A model generated the notes under the pieces. The model did not search any database. It was not told where the DNA came from and was given only the letters and a program-made list of their open reading frames with translations. A stretch of 64,000 bases of DNA from an uncultured Oscillospiraceae bacterium (GTDB lineage Bacteria; Bacillota; Clostridia; Oscillospirales; Oscillospiraceae): positions 1-64,000 of the forward strand of contig CALWZP010000012.1 in the NCBI GenBank assembly GCA_944386055.1, given 5' to 3'. Below are positions 34,505 to 43,652 of the stretch, piece by piece; position 1 is the stretch's first letter; the number at the start of each line of letters is the position of its first letter. The position numbers and the translations under genes were made by a program.

Positions 34505-36664
34505 ATGCAGGAGATCGCCGCCGTTCTGGCCCGGGAGCTGGACCAGCCGGAAAATTATGTGAGGAATGTGATCGACCTTGTGGACCAGGGCGCCACCATT
34601 CCCTTTATTGCCCGCTATCGAAAGGAGCTTCACGGCTCCATGGACGACCAGCTGCTGCGCCGGCTGGCCGACCGGCTGCAATATCTGCGCAATCTGGAGC
34701 GGCGGAAGGAGGAGGTCTGCTCTGCCATTGAAGCCCAGGGCAAGCTTACAGAGGAGCTGTCCGCCGCCGTCCATGCCGCCGCCACGCTGGCGGAGGTGGA
34801 GGATCTGTATCTGCCCTATAAGCAGAAGCGGCGCACCCGGGCCACCATGGCCAGAGAGAAGGGGCTGGAGCCCCTGGCGCAGATGCTCTCCGCCCAGGGG
34901 CCGGCGCTGGATCCGGAACAGGCCGCCGCCCCCTTTGTGGACGCGGAGAAGGGGGTGGAGACGGTCCGGGATGCCCTGCAGGGCGCAAGCGATATCGTGG
35001 CGGAGACCATTTCGGACAGCGCCGCTGTGCGCGGGGCCCTGCGGGAGCTGTACCTGCGCCGGGGAAAGCTGGTCTCCCGGGCGGCGGACAGGGAGCCGGA
35101 GGACACGGTGTACCGCCTGTACTACGATTTCAGCTGTCCGGTGGACAGGGTCCAGGGGTATCAGGTGCTGGCCATCAACCGGGGCGAGCGGGAGGGCGTG
35201 CTGAAGGCGGGGGTGGAGGTGGAGCCGGAGGCGGCCCATGTGGCGGTCCGCCGGCTGACCGTCCCGGGGGCGGCGGCCATGGAGTTTGTCCGGAACGCCG
35301 CCGACGACGCCTATGACCGGCTGATTCAGCCCTCCATGGAGCGGGAATTCCGCACCTGGCTCACCGAGCGGGCCGACGAGGGGGCCATCCATATGTTCGC
35401 CCTGAACTTAAAGCCCCTGCTGATGCAGCCGCCGGTAAAGGGAAGGGTGACCATGGGGCTGGACCCGGGCTACCGCATGGGGTGCAAGGTGGCGGTGGTG
35501 GACGGCACCGGCAAGGTGCTGGACACGGCGGTGGTCTATCCCACCCACGGGCAGCGGCAGAGGGAGGAGGCCATCGCCCGGCTGGCCAAGCTGGTCAAAC
35601 AGCACCGTGTGGAGCACATCGCCATCGGAAACGGGACCGCCAGCCGGGAGACGGAGCAGACGGCGGTGGAGCTCATCCGCCGCCTGGGGGCGGAGGGGAT
35701 CCGCCTGAGCTACATGATCGTCTCCGAGGCGGGGGCCAGCGTCTACTCCGCCAGTGAGCTGGCCGCCGAGGAGTTCCCCCAGTTCGATGTGAACCTGCGC
35801 TCCGCCGTCTCCATCGCCCGGCGGCTTCAGGACCCGTTGGCCGAGCTGGTGAAGATCGACCCCAAGGCCATCGGCGTGGGGCAGTACCAGCACGACATGC
35901 CCCAGGCCCGGCTGGGCCAGGCGCTGGACGGGGTGGTGGAGGACTGTGTCAACGCTGTGGGGGTGGATGTGAACACCGCCTCCGCCTCGCTGCTGCAGCG
36001 GGTCAGCGGCCTCAATGCCGCCACCGCCCGAAATGTGGTAAAATACCGGGAGGAGAACGGCCCCTTTACCGCCCGGAAACAGCTTTTGAAGGTGCCCAAG
36101 CTGGGGCCGAAGGCCTTCGAGCAGTGTGCCGGCTTTCTGCGGGTGCCCGAGAGCGGCAGCGTCCTGGACTACACCGGCGTCCACCCGGAGAGCTATGCCG
36201 CGGCGGAGCGGCTGCTGGCCGCCTGCGGCTATACGCTGGAGGATGTGAGGGAGGGGGGCCTGGAGGAGCTGAAGGCCCGGGCGGATCGGACCGGACTGGA
36301 CGAGCTGGCCCGGATCTGCGGCGTGGGCGTCCCGACGCTGGCGGACATCATCAGGGAACTGATGAAGCCGGGACGGGATCCCCGGGACGAGCTGCCGCCG
36401 CCCATCCTCCGCACCGATGTGCTGGAGGCCAGTGACCTAAAGCCGGGGATGGAGCTGCAGGGTACCGTGCGCAATGTGGTCGACTTCGGGGCGTTCGTGG
36501 ACATCGGCGTCCACCAGGACGGGCTGGTCCACATCAGCAAGCTGCCCCGGCGGGTGCAGCATCCCTCCCAGCTGCTGTCGGTGGGAGATGTGGTCACCGT
36601 CTGGGTGCTGGAGGCGGACGAAAAGAAGAAGCGCATCAGCCTGACCATGAAAAAGCCCGGGTGA
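34505..36664 (+). CDS. tex: Tex-family RNA-binding transcription accessory protein
   Basis: 719 residues with the Tex layout: N-terminal helical region (YVRNVIDLVDQGATIPFIARYRKE), YqgF/RNase H-like domain (GLDPGYRMGCKVAVVD near 320), helix-hairpin-helix part (VSGLNAATARNVVKYREENG near 505) and a C-terminal S1 domain (LQGTVRNVVDFGAFVDIG near 650). It binds nucleic acids and affects transcription; the exact role is open. GAAGGAG precedes the ATG by 9 nt. Confidence 0.95.
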   Translation: MQEIAAVLARELDQPENYVRNVIDLVDQGATIPFIARYRKELHGSMDDQLLRRLADRLQYLRNLERRKEEVCSAIEAQGKLTEELSAAVHAAATLAEVEDLYLPYKQKRRTRATMAREKGLEPLAQMLSAQGPALDPEQAAAPFVDAEKGVETVRDALQGASDIVAETISDSAAVRGALRELYLRRGKLVSRAADREPEDTVYRLYYDFSCPVDRVQGYQVLAINRGEREGVLKAGVEVEPEAAHVAVRRLTVPGAAAMEFVRNAADDAYDRLIQPSMEREFRTWLTERADEGAIHMFALNLKPLLMQPPVKGRVTMGLDPGYRMGCKVAVVDGTGKVLDTAVVYPTHGQRQREEAIARLAKLVKQHRVEHIAIGNGTASRETEQTAVELIRRLGAEGIRLSYMIVSEAGASVYSASELAAEEFPQFDVNLRSAVSIARRLQDPLAELVKIDPKAIGVGQYQHDMPQARLGQALDGVVEDCVNAVGVDVNTASASLLQRVSGLNAATARNVVKYREENGPFTARKQLLKVPKLGPKAFEQCAGFLRVPESGSVLDYTGVHPESYAAAERLLAACGYTLEDVREGGLEELKARADRTGLDELARICGVGVPTLADIIRELMKPGRDPRDELPPPILRTDVLEASDLKPGMELQGTVRNVVDFGAFVDIGVHQDGLVHISKLPRRVQHPSQLLSVGDVVTVWVLEADEKKKRISLTMKKPG

Positions 36665-36720
36665 GCGGCGGAAATGGCCGCCCCACCGCCGGGACAGGAA
36701 GAAGTTCCGCGATATTTTAC

Positions 36721-36751
36721 TTGACTGTAAACCCGCTTGACACCTTATGAT
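36721..36751 (+). promoter_or_regulatory. MerR-type promoter with 19-bp spacer
   Basis: TTGACT (36721-36726), 19-bp spacer, TATGAT (36746-36751). Overlong 19-bp spacers are typical of promoters that MerR proteins activate by twisting DNA, so autoregulation is likely. Confidence 0.65.
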
Positions 36752-36775
36752 CGTCCTGAAAGGAAGGTGCTCATC

Positions 36776-38233
36776 GTGACCATCAAGGAACTGGAACAGC
36801 GCACCGGGCTGGCCCGGGCCAACATCCGATTTTACGAAACCGAGGGCCTGATCTCCCCCGTCCGGCTGCCCAACGGGTACCGGGATTACTCGGAGGGGGA
36901 CGCGGAGACCCTGGAGAAGATCAAGCTGCTGCGCCGGCTGCGGCTGGACCTGGACACCATCCGCCGGGTGCAGGAGGGGACGCTGCCCCTCCGGGACGCC
37001 CTGGCGGAGCAGGAGCGGGCCCTGGAGCGGGACCGGGCGGCGGCGGAGGCGGCCCGGCAGGTGTGCCGCCGTCTGGCGGACAGCGGGCTGGACTATGCCG
37101 CCCTGTCCCCGGAGCCTTGGCTGGCCGAGCTGGACCGGGCGCCGGAGGGGCCCCATCTGGCCGCCCTCCCGGCCGACCGGGCGGAGACGGTGGACCACCC
37201 CTGGGTGCGGCTGCTGGCCCGGCTGCTGGACGGGGCCGTCTACGGCATGCTCTGGACGGTGATCCAGCTCTTCGTGCTGGGCTGGCTGCCCGCCACCCAG
37301 GGAGAGCAGAACCTGAGCCGGGTGGTGGGCTGGGCGGCGGTCATCGGCCTGTTCTTCCTGCTGGAGCCGCTGCTGCTCTCCACCTGGGGCACCACCCCGG
37401 GGAAGGCCGTCTTCGGCCTGAAGCTGCGCCGGGCGGACGGGGGAAAGCTCACCTGGGGCCAGGCGGCCCGCCGCCTGCTGGGGGTCTACAACCACGGGCA
37501 GTTCTGGTCCATTCCCATCGTGGAACTGTTCTTCTGGTGGAAAAGCCGGAAGGCCTGCCTGCGGGGGGAGCCCCTGCCCTGGGAGGAGGGCACCTCCTAC
37601 ATCCTGAAGGACGAGGCCACCTGGCGGGGGTGGGTATTCGCCGGGGCGTATCTGGCCCTAAACCTGGCCGCCTTCCCCCTGACCGCCCAGGCCATGCTGC
37701 CACCCAACCGGGGGGAGCTGACGGTGGCGGAGTTCGCGGAGAACTACAACGAACTGGCCCGGATGGTGGAGTACGGCCGCCGCTTGGATGAGGCGGGACA
37801 GGTGACGCATGGAGAGGCCGAGTCCACCCAGGGGGCCACCGTGGTGGTGATCGGGGATGACAGGGAGGAAAATGACCCGGTGTTCACCTACACCGAGACG
37901 GACGGAGCGCTCACCCGGGTGGAGATCACCTGGGAGACGGAGGAGAACGGCATGGTCAGCGTGCGGAACGGCGAGATAGAACTGTCCTGGATGGCCCTGG
38001 TCACCGCGCAGCCGGGGGTGAACGGACTGAACTACACCGGCGTGCTGAACCGGATGGACCGGGCGATGGAGGCCGGGGGGAGCTGGTCGGGGACCGTTCA
38101 GGGGGTGGAGTGCCGGGTGACGGCAGAGAACAGCGGATACCAGGAGATCGCCGGGACCCTTCTCCCCACAGAGGACACGCCCCAGGGAGGGCGGCGGTAC
38201 AGCTATACCGCCGTGCTCACCCTGACAGACTAA
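36776..38233 (+). CDS. MerR-type regulator fused to an RDD membrane domain
   Basis: 485 residues. N-terminal MerR helix-turn-helix (TIKELEQRTGLARANIRFYETEG near 2-24 and a GYRDYS wing), a coiled-coil near 70-100, then an RDD-like membrane region (LLARLLDGAVYGMLW near 143, TTPGKAVFGLKLR near 205) and a C-terminal extracytoplasmic beta-rich part. The start is GTG 36776 with AAGGAAGG 8 nt upstream. This makes a single-protein membrane sensor-regulator. The signal is unknown. Confidence 0.82.
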   Translation: MTIKELEQRTGLARANIRFYETEGLISPVRLPNGYRDYSEGDAETLEKIKLLRRLRLDLDTIRRVQEGTLPLRDALAEQERALERDRAAAEAARQVCRRLADSGLDYAALSPEPWLAELDRAPEGPHLAALPADRAETVDHPWVRLLARLLDGAVYGMLWTVIQLFVLGWLPATQGEQNLSRVVGWAAVIGLFFLLEPLLLSTWGTTPGKAVFGLKLRRADGGKLTWGQAARRLLGVYNHGQFWSIPIVELFFWWKSRKACLRGEPLPWEEGTSYILKDEATWRGWVFAGAYLALNLAAFPLTAQAMLPPNRGELTVAEFAENYNELARMVEYGRRLDEAGQVTHGEAESTQGATVVVIGDDREENDPVFTYTETDGALTRVEITWETEENGMVSVRNGEIELSWMALVTAQPGVNGLNYTGVLNRMDRAMEAGGSWSGTVQGVECRVTAENSGYQEIAGTLLPTEDTPQGGRRYSYTAVLTLTD

Positions 38234-38258
38234 AACCATACAGAGAGGAGACTTTCCC

Positions 38259-38657
38259 ATGATGACCTTTGACCAGGCGGCGGCGCTGCTGGACGACATC
38301 GCCATGGAGTTCCCCGAGGCGTTCTACAAGGACCTCCACGGGGGCATCCAGTTTGAGGAGGACGCCCTCCCCGACCCCCAGTTCCCCCCGGGGGAGATGT
38401 ACATCATGGGGGAGTATGTCCAGGACCTGACGGGCAACTTCATCGTGCTCTACTACGGCTCCTTCGCCGCCCTGCTGGCCGACGAGCCCGACGAGGTGTG
38501 GGAGGAGGAGCTGTTCGCCACCCTGGCCCACGAGTTCACCCACCATCTGGAGCACATGGGGGGGCTCCACGACCTGGACGACAAGGACGCGGAGTTCCTC
38601 CGCCAGGCCCTGGCGGGGGAGGAGCGCCCGGAGGACGGGGAGGGGACGGACCGATAA
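38259..38657 (+). CDS. Zincin-type metallopeptidase family protein
   Basis: 132-residue small protein with the zinc motif HEFTHHLE near 94-101 (HExxH) followed by a downstream acidic region, and the family phrase DLTGNFIVLYYGSF near 55. Members are called metallopeptidases by motif; targets are unknown. It follows the MerR-RDD gene by 25 nt with GAGGAG upstream, so probably the same transcript. Confidence 0.82.
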   Translation: MMTFDQAAALLDDIAMEFPEAFYKDLHGGIQFEEDALPDPQFPPGEMYIMGEYVQDLTGNFIVLYYGSFAALLADEPDEVWEEELFATLAHEFTHHLEHMGGLHDLDDKDAEFLRQALAGEERPEDGEGTDR

Positions 38658-38687
38658 GGCAGACCCCCGCCCGCCGGCACAGGGGGC

Positions 38688-38716
38688 TTGCACCCCGGGG
38701 CGGGGCGTGATAAGAT
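38688..38716 (+). promoter_or_regulatory. Promoter of the cytosine methyltransferase
   Basis: TTGCAC (38688-38693), 17-bp spacer, TAAGAT (38711-38716). Confidence 0.65.
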
Positions 38717-38752
38717 GGCAAAAACGGCGGCGCGCCGGAGGAGGGGAGCGGG

Positions 38753-39829
38753 ATGCCCTACAACATCATAGACCTGTTCTCCGGCGTGGGGGGACTGAGC
38801 TACGGCTTTGCCCGGCGGGAGGAGTTCCGCATCCTGGCCGCCAACGAGATCGACCCGGACATCGCCCGGGCCTATCAGCTGAACCACCCGTCGGTGCAGA
38901 TGCTCAACTGCGACATCCGGGACCTGGACGGGGAGATGCTCCAGGCTGCCCTGGGGGGGCGGACGGTGCACCTGATCCTGGGGGGGCCGCCCTGCCAGTC
39001 CTATTCCACCGTGGGCCGGCGGCGGATGGACGGCCGGGCCCGGCTGTTTCTGGAGTACCGCCGGGTGGTGGAGCTGCTCATGCCCCGGGCCTTTGTGTTT
39101 GAAAATGTCACCGGCATTTTGAGCATGGAGAAGGGGCGGCTGTTCCGCTGGGTGCAGGACGAGTTCGCCGCCCTGGGCTACGAGCTGCGGGCGGAGGTGC
39201 TCAACGCGGTGCGCTACGGGGTGCCCCAGAACCGGGAGCGGGTGTTCCTGGTGGGCACCCTGGGGCCCAACGGCTTCACCCCGCCCCCGCCTACCCATGG
39301 GGAGGGGCTGCTGCCCCCGGTGACCCTGGGGGAGGCGCTGGGGGATCTGCCCCCCCTGAAAAGCGGGGAGGAGAGCGGCGTTTATGCCGCCCCGCCCGCC
39401 AACGACTTCCAGCGCTTCGTCCGGGACACCGATGCCCTCACCGAGCACCGCTCCCCCCGCAACGCCCCCCATCTGATCCGGCTGATGGAGGCGCTGGGGG
39501 ACGGGGAGAGCAAGGACGACCTGCCGGAGGAGCTGCGCCCCCGCAGCGGCTATCCCAACACCTATGCCAAGCTGTGGTGGGACCGGCCCTCCACCACCGT
39601 CACCCGCAACTTCGCCTGTCCCTCCTCCTCCCGGTGCATCCACCCCCGGGACTCCCGGGCCATGTCCATCCGGGAGGGGGCCCGTCTGCAGAGCTTCCCG
39701 GACAGCTACCGCTTCTGGGGCGGGGATGGGAAGAAGCGGCTGGAGATCGGGAACGCGGTGCCCCCGCTGCTGTCTATGGCCCTGGCGGAGGAGATCCTCC
39801 GTCTGCTGGGCCCGCCGCCGGAGGAATAA
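38753..39829 (+). CDS. dcm: DNA (cytosine-5-)-methyltransferase
   Basis: Methylates cytosine in a specific DNA site. 358 residues with motifs in order: I DLFSGVGG (7-14), IV GGPPCQS with the catalytic Cys near 82, VI FENV near 121, VIII QNRERVFLVG near 162, X GNAVPP near 339. The target-recognition region lies between VIII and X, so the recognised site cannot be read from motifs. It converges with an HNH nuclease gene sharing one terminator, suggesting a restriction-modification pair. Confidence 0.93.
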   Translation: MPYNIIDLFSGVGGLSYGFARREEFRILAANEIDPDIARAYQLNHPSVQMLNCDIRDLDGEMLQAALGGRTVHLILGGPPCQSYSTVGRRRMDGRARLFLEYRRVVELLMPRAFVFENVTGILSMEKGRLFRWVQDEFAALGYELRAEVLNAVRYGVPQNRERVFLVGTLGPNGFTPPPPTHGEGLLPPVTLGEALGDLPPLKSGEESGVYAAPPANDFQRFVRDTDALTEHRSPRNAPHLIRLMEALGDGESKDDLPEELRPRSGYPNTYAKLWWDRPSTTVTRNFACPSSSRCIHPRDSRAMSIREGARLQSFPDSYRFWGGDGKKRLEIGNAVPPLLSMALAEEILRLLGPPPEE

Positions 39830-39836
39830 ATAAGAG

Positions 39837-39874
39837 AAAGGCCCGGCCGTTCCCCCAGGAACGGCCGGGCCTTT
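39837..39874. terminator. Shared terminator between dcm and the HNH gene
   Basis: A perfect 17-bp stem AAAGGCCCGGCCGTTCC with complement and a 4-nt loop. Its last base is the first base of the HNH gene's stop codon on the other strand. Confidence 0.85.
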
Positions 39875-40590
39875 CAGCGTTTTTTGCCGAACTCCTCGTC
39901 CAGCAGCGCCCAGATCTCCCGGCGCAGGGCATCGTCGCACCGGAGCACCGGGGCGGCGCTGGAGAGCCCCACCACCCGGCCATTTTGGTCGTAGAGCCAC
40001 CAGTTGCGGTCGGGGCGGTTGCACTTCTCGCACTGGGGGATGGTGTTGTCGGGAGTGAGAGGGCGGCGGGGATCCCGGTGCCCCATCTGAAGGACGGTGA
40101 CGGTGTTTTTCCAGTACCGGTGGGGCCTCCCCTCCCGGGAGCCGCAGCAGGCGCAGCAGTAGTCGTAGTCCGCCTTCATCGCCTCCCACCAGTCCCCCGC
40201 CGCCACCTGCCTGCGCTGGGGCCGGAAGCCGGGATAGGGCTCCTCCAGGGCCTTCAGCTGGTATTCCCCCGCCTTCAGTTCTCTGGAGGTCAGGTCCCCC
40301 CGGGTGCCGGAGAGGATGTACCACCCCTTCTGGGCGGCCAGGTGGCGGGCCTGCTGCACATCGGTGGTGCCGGGGAAGAACTCCAAAATAAAGCTGGTGA
40401 GCTCCTCCTTGGACACCACATGGGTGTCGGGGTAGTCCCGGGCCAGATACACCAGGGTCAGGGCGTCCCGGGTGTAGCCCTTTCCCCGCTCCAGGGAGGG
40501 AAGGGCCACCCCGGCGGCGGCCAGGTACTTCGCGTGATATCGTTCGATCATATGGTAGATCGTCCGGATCTCGTCGTCGGTCATGGTCAA
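39874..40590 (-). CDS. HNH-type nuclease, candidate restriction enzyme
   Basis: 238 residues. The C-terminal third carries a zinc-ribbon/HNH pattern: CCACCGS near 143, then LQMGHRDPRRPLTPDNTIPQC and CEKCNRPDRN near 167-192, where the His and Asn residues fit an HNH active site. The N-terminal part is helical and unrecognised. The start may be TTG 40590 (6 nt after GAGGTGA) or ATG 40584. Its convergent partner is a cytosine methyltransferase, so a type II restriction role is inferred. Confidence 0.72.
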   Translation of the reverse strand: MTMTDDEIRTIYHMIERYHAKYLAAAGVALPSLERGKGYTRDALTLVYLARDYPDTHVVSKEELTSFILEFFPGTTDVQQARHLAAQKGWYILSGTRGDLTSRELKAGEYQLKALEEPYPGFRPQRRQVAAGDWWEAMKADYDYCCACCGSREGRPHRYWKNTVTVLQMGHRDPRRPLTPDNTIPQCEKCNRPDRNWWLYDQNGRVVGLSSAAPVLRCDDALRREIWALLDEEFGKKR

Positions 40591-40664
40591 GGCGGGTCAC
40601 CTCACGATGGTTGATACTGCCAGCATACCACAGCGGGCCCCGTTTGAAAAGAGGGAGTGTCCCG

Positions 40665-42050
40665 TCACAGGGTCTCCGCTACCATCTCCCACACCTGGTC
40701 CACGGTGAGCCCCTCACAGCGGTACTCCGCCACCGTCCCATCGGGGTGGAGGACGGCAAAGTCGATGACCAGGGCGTCGGGCTCCCCCCACTCGGTCTTG
40801 AGGTGGGCCCGGGCCTCCACCAGCGCCCGGGTCATCTCCTCCGCCGGGAACACCGGATTGTCCACGCTCTGCCGGTGCTCCTCCGGCACGCTGTCCGCCC
40901 AGGGGATGGAGTAGAGCCGCTTGTCATAGGTCTCGGGCGCGTCGGGGTCCACCAGGACCCCGGCCACGGTGTTCTCTCCCTCGGGAAGGGACACGCGCAC
41001 CGACACATCGGCGTACCCCCGGCTCCAGCGCAGGTACAGGGAGTTGGTCACCCCCTCCTGATAGGTGAGGAGTCCGTAGAAGTCGCCGTACCCGGCGGGG
41101 GCAGCGGCAGGGAGGTAGGGGGCGAAGGCCGCCTCCTGCCGGGCCTGGGTCAGACTGCTCAGCTCCTCATAGCGCCAGGCGGGGATGTCGTCGGCGGTGA
41201 GCAGGCCCGCAAGGCTCAGCGCCGGGTCGGGGGCGGCGGCGCAGTAGGCCCGGAGAAAGAGGTCGCACAGAAGGGTGTCGCTGCCGCCGGTGAAGACAGC
41301 CCGCACCCCAACCCCGCCGGTGAGGAAGGAGGCCCCGCAGGTGACGGCACCGCCCTCCCCGTCCCGCCGCAGCCAGGTTTCCGCCTCCACGCCGTTCACG
41401 GTGGTGACGGCGGCCTCCGGCTCCCAGCAGCCCAGAGCGGGCAGCCGCTCCGGGGCCAGATTGATGGCAAAGTGCCCCCCGTCCGGGTGGTCGCCGGTGA
41501 GGGAGAGGTGGATCAGCGCCCCGTCCTTGTCATACAGGGCGGAGCCGGTGAGGACATAGCCGTCCCAGAGCAGGTACCAGGGGACATTTCCCGCCGCGTC
41601 CGCCGGGATCTCGCCCCCCCACAGCACACCGCGGATCTCCTCCTCGGACAGTTCCACCCAAAAGGCGCCCGCCGGAGGCACCGTCAGGGCATTGTCCGTC
41701 TGAGGGGTGCCGGTGAGGTCGGCGTACTCCACATAGGGGATGGCGTAGAACATGGAGGGGTCCCCCTCCTGCCCGCCGTCGGCCACGAAGCCCCCCTCCA
41801 GGGCGGGAGAAGGGGAGGGGTCCGCGGGGACGGTGACCTGGGGGGTGGGCACATCGGCGGTCTCGCCCTGCCAGGGGGAGGCCCACCACGCTCCCAACCC
41901 CACCGCCAGGGCGCAGCAGGCTGCCAGGGCGCCGTACCGGGCCAGATGCCCCCCCGCCCGCCGCCGGGGGGCAGGGGCCAGGGACAGCAGTCTCCCCCGC
42001 GCTTCGGGGGACAGGGTTTGACGGTCCATATATGCGGTATAGTGTCTCAT
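40665..42050 (-). CDS. Membrane-anchored anti-sigma candidate
   Basis: 461 residues: a short cytoplasmic N-terminus (LSPEARGRLLSLAP), one membrane segment near 36-55 (YGALAACCALAVGLGAWW), and a large extracytoplasmic part of unknown fold. It starts 1 nt after the ECF sigma stop, with AAGGAG 7 nt before its ATG (42050). The layout is like the DUF4179-type gene at 25985 but the sequences differ. Anti-sigma role is inferred from position. Confidence 0.65.
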   Translation of the reverse strand: MRHYTAYMDRQTLSPEARGRLLSLAPAPRRRAGGHLARYGALAACCALAVGLGAWWASPWQGETADVPTPQVTVPADPSPSPALEGGFVADGGQEGDPSMFYAIPYVEYADLTGTPQTDNALTVPPAGAFWVELSEEEIRGVLWGGEIPADAAGNVPWYLLWDGYVLTGSALYDKDGALIHLSLTGDHPDGGHFAINLAPERLPALGCWEPEAAVTTVNGVEAETWLRRDGEGGAVTCGASFLTGGVGVRAVFTGGSDTLLCDLFLRAYCAAAPDPALSLAGLLTADDIPAWRYEELSSLTQARQEAAFAPYLPAAAPAGYGDFYGLLTYQEGVTNSLYLRWSRGYADVSVRVSLPEGENTVAGVLVDPDAPETYDKRLYSIPWADSVPEEHRQSVDNPVFPAEEMTRALVEARAHLKTEWGEPDALVIDFAVLHPDGTVAEYRCEGLTVDQVWEMVAETL

Positions 42051-42051
42051 G

Positions 42052-42549
42052 TCAGTTCTCCTTTCCGCCGGGGGGAGGGGAACCCTCCTCCTCCAGCAGG
42101 CGCCGCAGCTTCTCCCGGGCCCGGGTGAGCCGGGCACGGACGGTCCCCGGCCGCTGGCCGGTGAGCCGGGCCACCTCCTGGGTGTCATAGCCCTCGTAGT
42201 AGTACAGGTGGAGCACCGCCCGGTCCGCCGGGGGGAGGGAGAACAGCTCCTCCAGCTCCTCCCGCTCCCCAGGGCCGGGGACGGGCAGCTGCTCCGGCAG
42301 CGGGCCCACCCGCCGCCAGGAAAGGCGCAGCCGGCTCTTGCAGCCGTTCACCAGCACCCGCATCAGCCAGGCGCCCGGGGCCGCCAGGTCCGCCGGGGCC
42401 CGCTCCAGATATTTGACAAAGGCGTCCTGTACCGCGTCCTCTGCCTCCTGGGGGTGGCCCAGGATGGCCAGGGCAGCCCGGTACAGGCGGTCGCCCTCCT
42501 GCCGGACGAGCCGCTCCAGCTCTGCCGGCCGGTCAGAGCGTCGGTCCAT
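42052..42549 (-). CDS. ECF-type RNA polymerase sigma factor (2)
   Basis: 165 residues with region 2 (YRAALAILGHPQEAEDAVQDAFVKYL near 23-48) and region 4 (DRAVLHLYYYEGYDTQEVARLTGQRPGTVRARLTRAREKL near 111-150). AAAGGAGG lies 8 nt before the ATG at 42549; an earlier GTG overlaps that site. It forms a two-gene unit with the following membrane protein. Confidence 0.9.
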   Translation of the reverse strand: MDRRSDRPAELERLVRQEGDRLYRAALAILGHPQEAEDAVQDAFVKYLERAPADLAAPGAWLMRVLVNGCKSRLRLSWRRVGPLPEQLPVPGPGEREELEELFSLPPADRAVLHLYYYEGYDTQEVARLTGQRPGTVRARLTRAREKLRRLLEEEGSPPPGGKEN

Positions 42550-42656
42550 GCCCTCCACCTCCTTTCATCCATATAGACGCATGAACGGCGCGAAATGCTG
42601 CGCCGGAGCGAATATTTTTTATCGGCAGAACCCGGGGAGGGAGGGCCCTGCCCCCC

Positions 42657-42685
42657 TTGACACACCTGACGGGGGATGGTAATAT
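42657..42685 (+). promoter_or_regulatory. Promoter of the cysE-cysS operon
   Basis: TTGACA (42657-42662), 17-bp spacer, TAATAT (42680-42685). Confidence 0.85.
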
Positions 42686-42691
42686 ACTGGA

Positions 42692-42915
42692 GTACAGCGC
42701 GAGGAACGGAAAGAGTAGCGCTCTCACCCAGGCACAGAGAGGGGCAGTCACCGGCTGAAAGCTGGCCCGCCGTCGGGGGAAGCGTGAAGTGCGTCCGGGA
42801 GCGCGAGGGGTAATGCCCTCCGTCTGGCCCCGTTACCGGCCGACCGAGTGAAAAACGAGAGTGGGACCGCGCAGAGATGCGCCTCTTGTGCCAAATGGGC
42901 ACGGGGGCGTTTTTT
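42692..42915 (+). ncRNA. T-box riboswitch, cysteine-specific
   Basis: Leader that senses uncharged tRNA. Visible parts: AAAGAGTAG near the start, the GGCTGAAAGC loop, a specifier loop GTGAAGTGC with codon TGC (42790-42792) for cysteine, the antiterminator bulge GTGGGACCGCG (42861-42871), and a terminator hairpin ending in six T at 42910-42915. When tRNA-Cys is uncharged the antiterminator forms and cysE-cysS is transcribed. Confidence 0.93.
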
Positions 42916-42953
42916 CATGCCCTCGTGCCGGAACGGAAGGGAGTATCGCACTC

Positions 42954-43652
42954 ATGTTCAAACGACTGTCAGAGACCCTGGGTGCCTATCAGGCCCGGGA
43001 CCCCGCCGCCCGGAGCAAGCTGGAGATTCTCCTGCTCTACCCCGGCGTGCACGCCACCATCTACCACCGCATCGCCCATTTCTTCTACTGCCACAACCTG
43101 AAGTTCATCGCCCGGTTCGTCTCCCAGTGGAGCCGGTTCTGGACGGGCATCGAGATCCACCCCGGGGCCAAGATCGGCCGCCGCTTCGTCATCGACCACG
43201 GCATGGGCATCGTCATCGGCGAAACGGCGGAGGTGGGGGACGACTGCCTGCTCTACCACGGGGTGACCCTGGGGGGCACCGGCAAGGACCAGGGAAAGCG
43301 CCACCCCACTTTGGGGAACAATGTGATGGTGTCCACCGGGGCCAAGGTGCTGGGCCCCTTCAAGGTGGGGGACGGCGCTCGCATCGCCGCCAACGCCGTG
43401 GTGCTGCGGGAGGTGCCGGAGAACGCCACCGCCGTGGGCGTCCCCGCCCGGGTGGTGCGCATCGCCGGGGAAAAGGTGAACTACGCCGAGCGGGTGGACC
43501 AGGTGAGCATCCCCGACCCGGTGCAGAAGGAGCTGCAGGCCATCCAGTCCAGGCTGGAATTTCTGGAGTGGATGCTGGATGAAAAGGCGGACGGCGAGAT
43601 CCTGAAACGGGAAAACGAACAAGAAGGAGCAAATGACGATGTATCTGTATAA
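42954..43652 (+). CDS. cysE: Serine O-acetyltransferase
   Basis: Makes O-acetylserine, the precursor of cysteine. 232 residues: helical N-terminus (LLLYPGVHATIYHRIAH near 28-44), then left-handed beta-helix hexapeptide repeats (IEIHPGAKIGRRFVIDHGMG, GETAEVGDDCLLYHGVTLGG). The ATG at 42954 follows GGGAG; longer in-frame reading enters the T-box. It overlaps cysS by 14 nt and is controlled by the Cys T-box. Confidence 0.95.
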   Translation: MFKRLSETLGAYQARDPAARSKLEILLLYPGVHATIYHRIAHFFYCHNLKFIARFVSQWSRFWTGIEIHPGAKIGRRFVIDHGMGIVIGETAEVGDDCLLYHGVTLGGTGKDQGKRHPTLGNNVMVSTGAKVLGPFKVGDGARIAANAVVLREVPENATAVGVPARVVRIAGEKVNYAERVDQVSIPDPVQKELQAIQSRLEFLEWMLDEKADGEILKRENEQEGANDDVSV

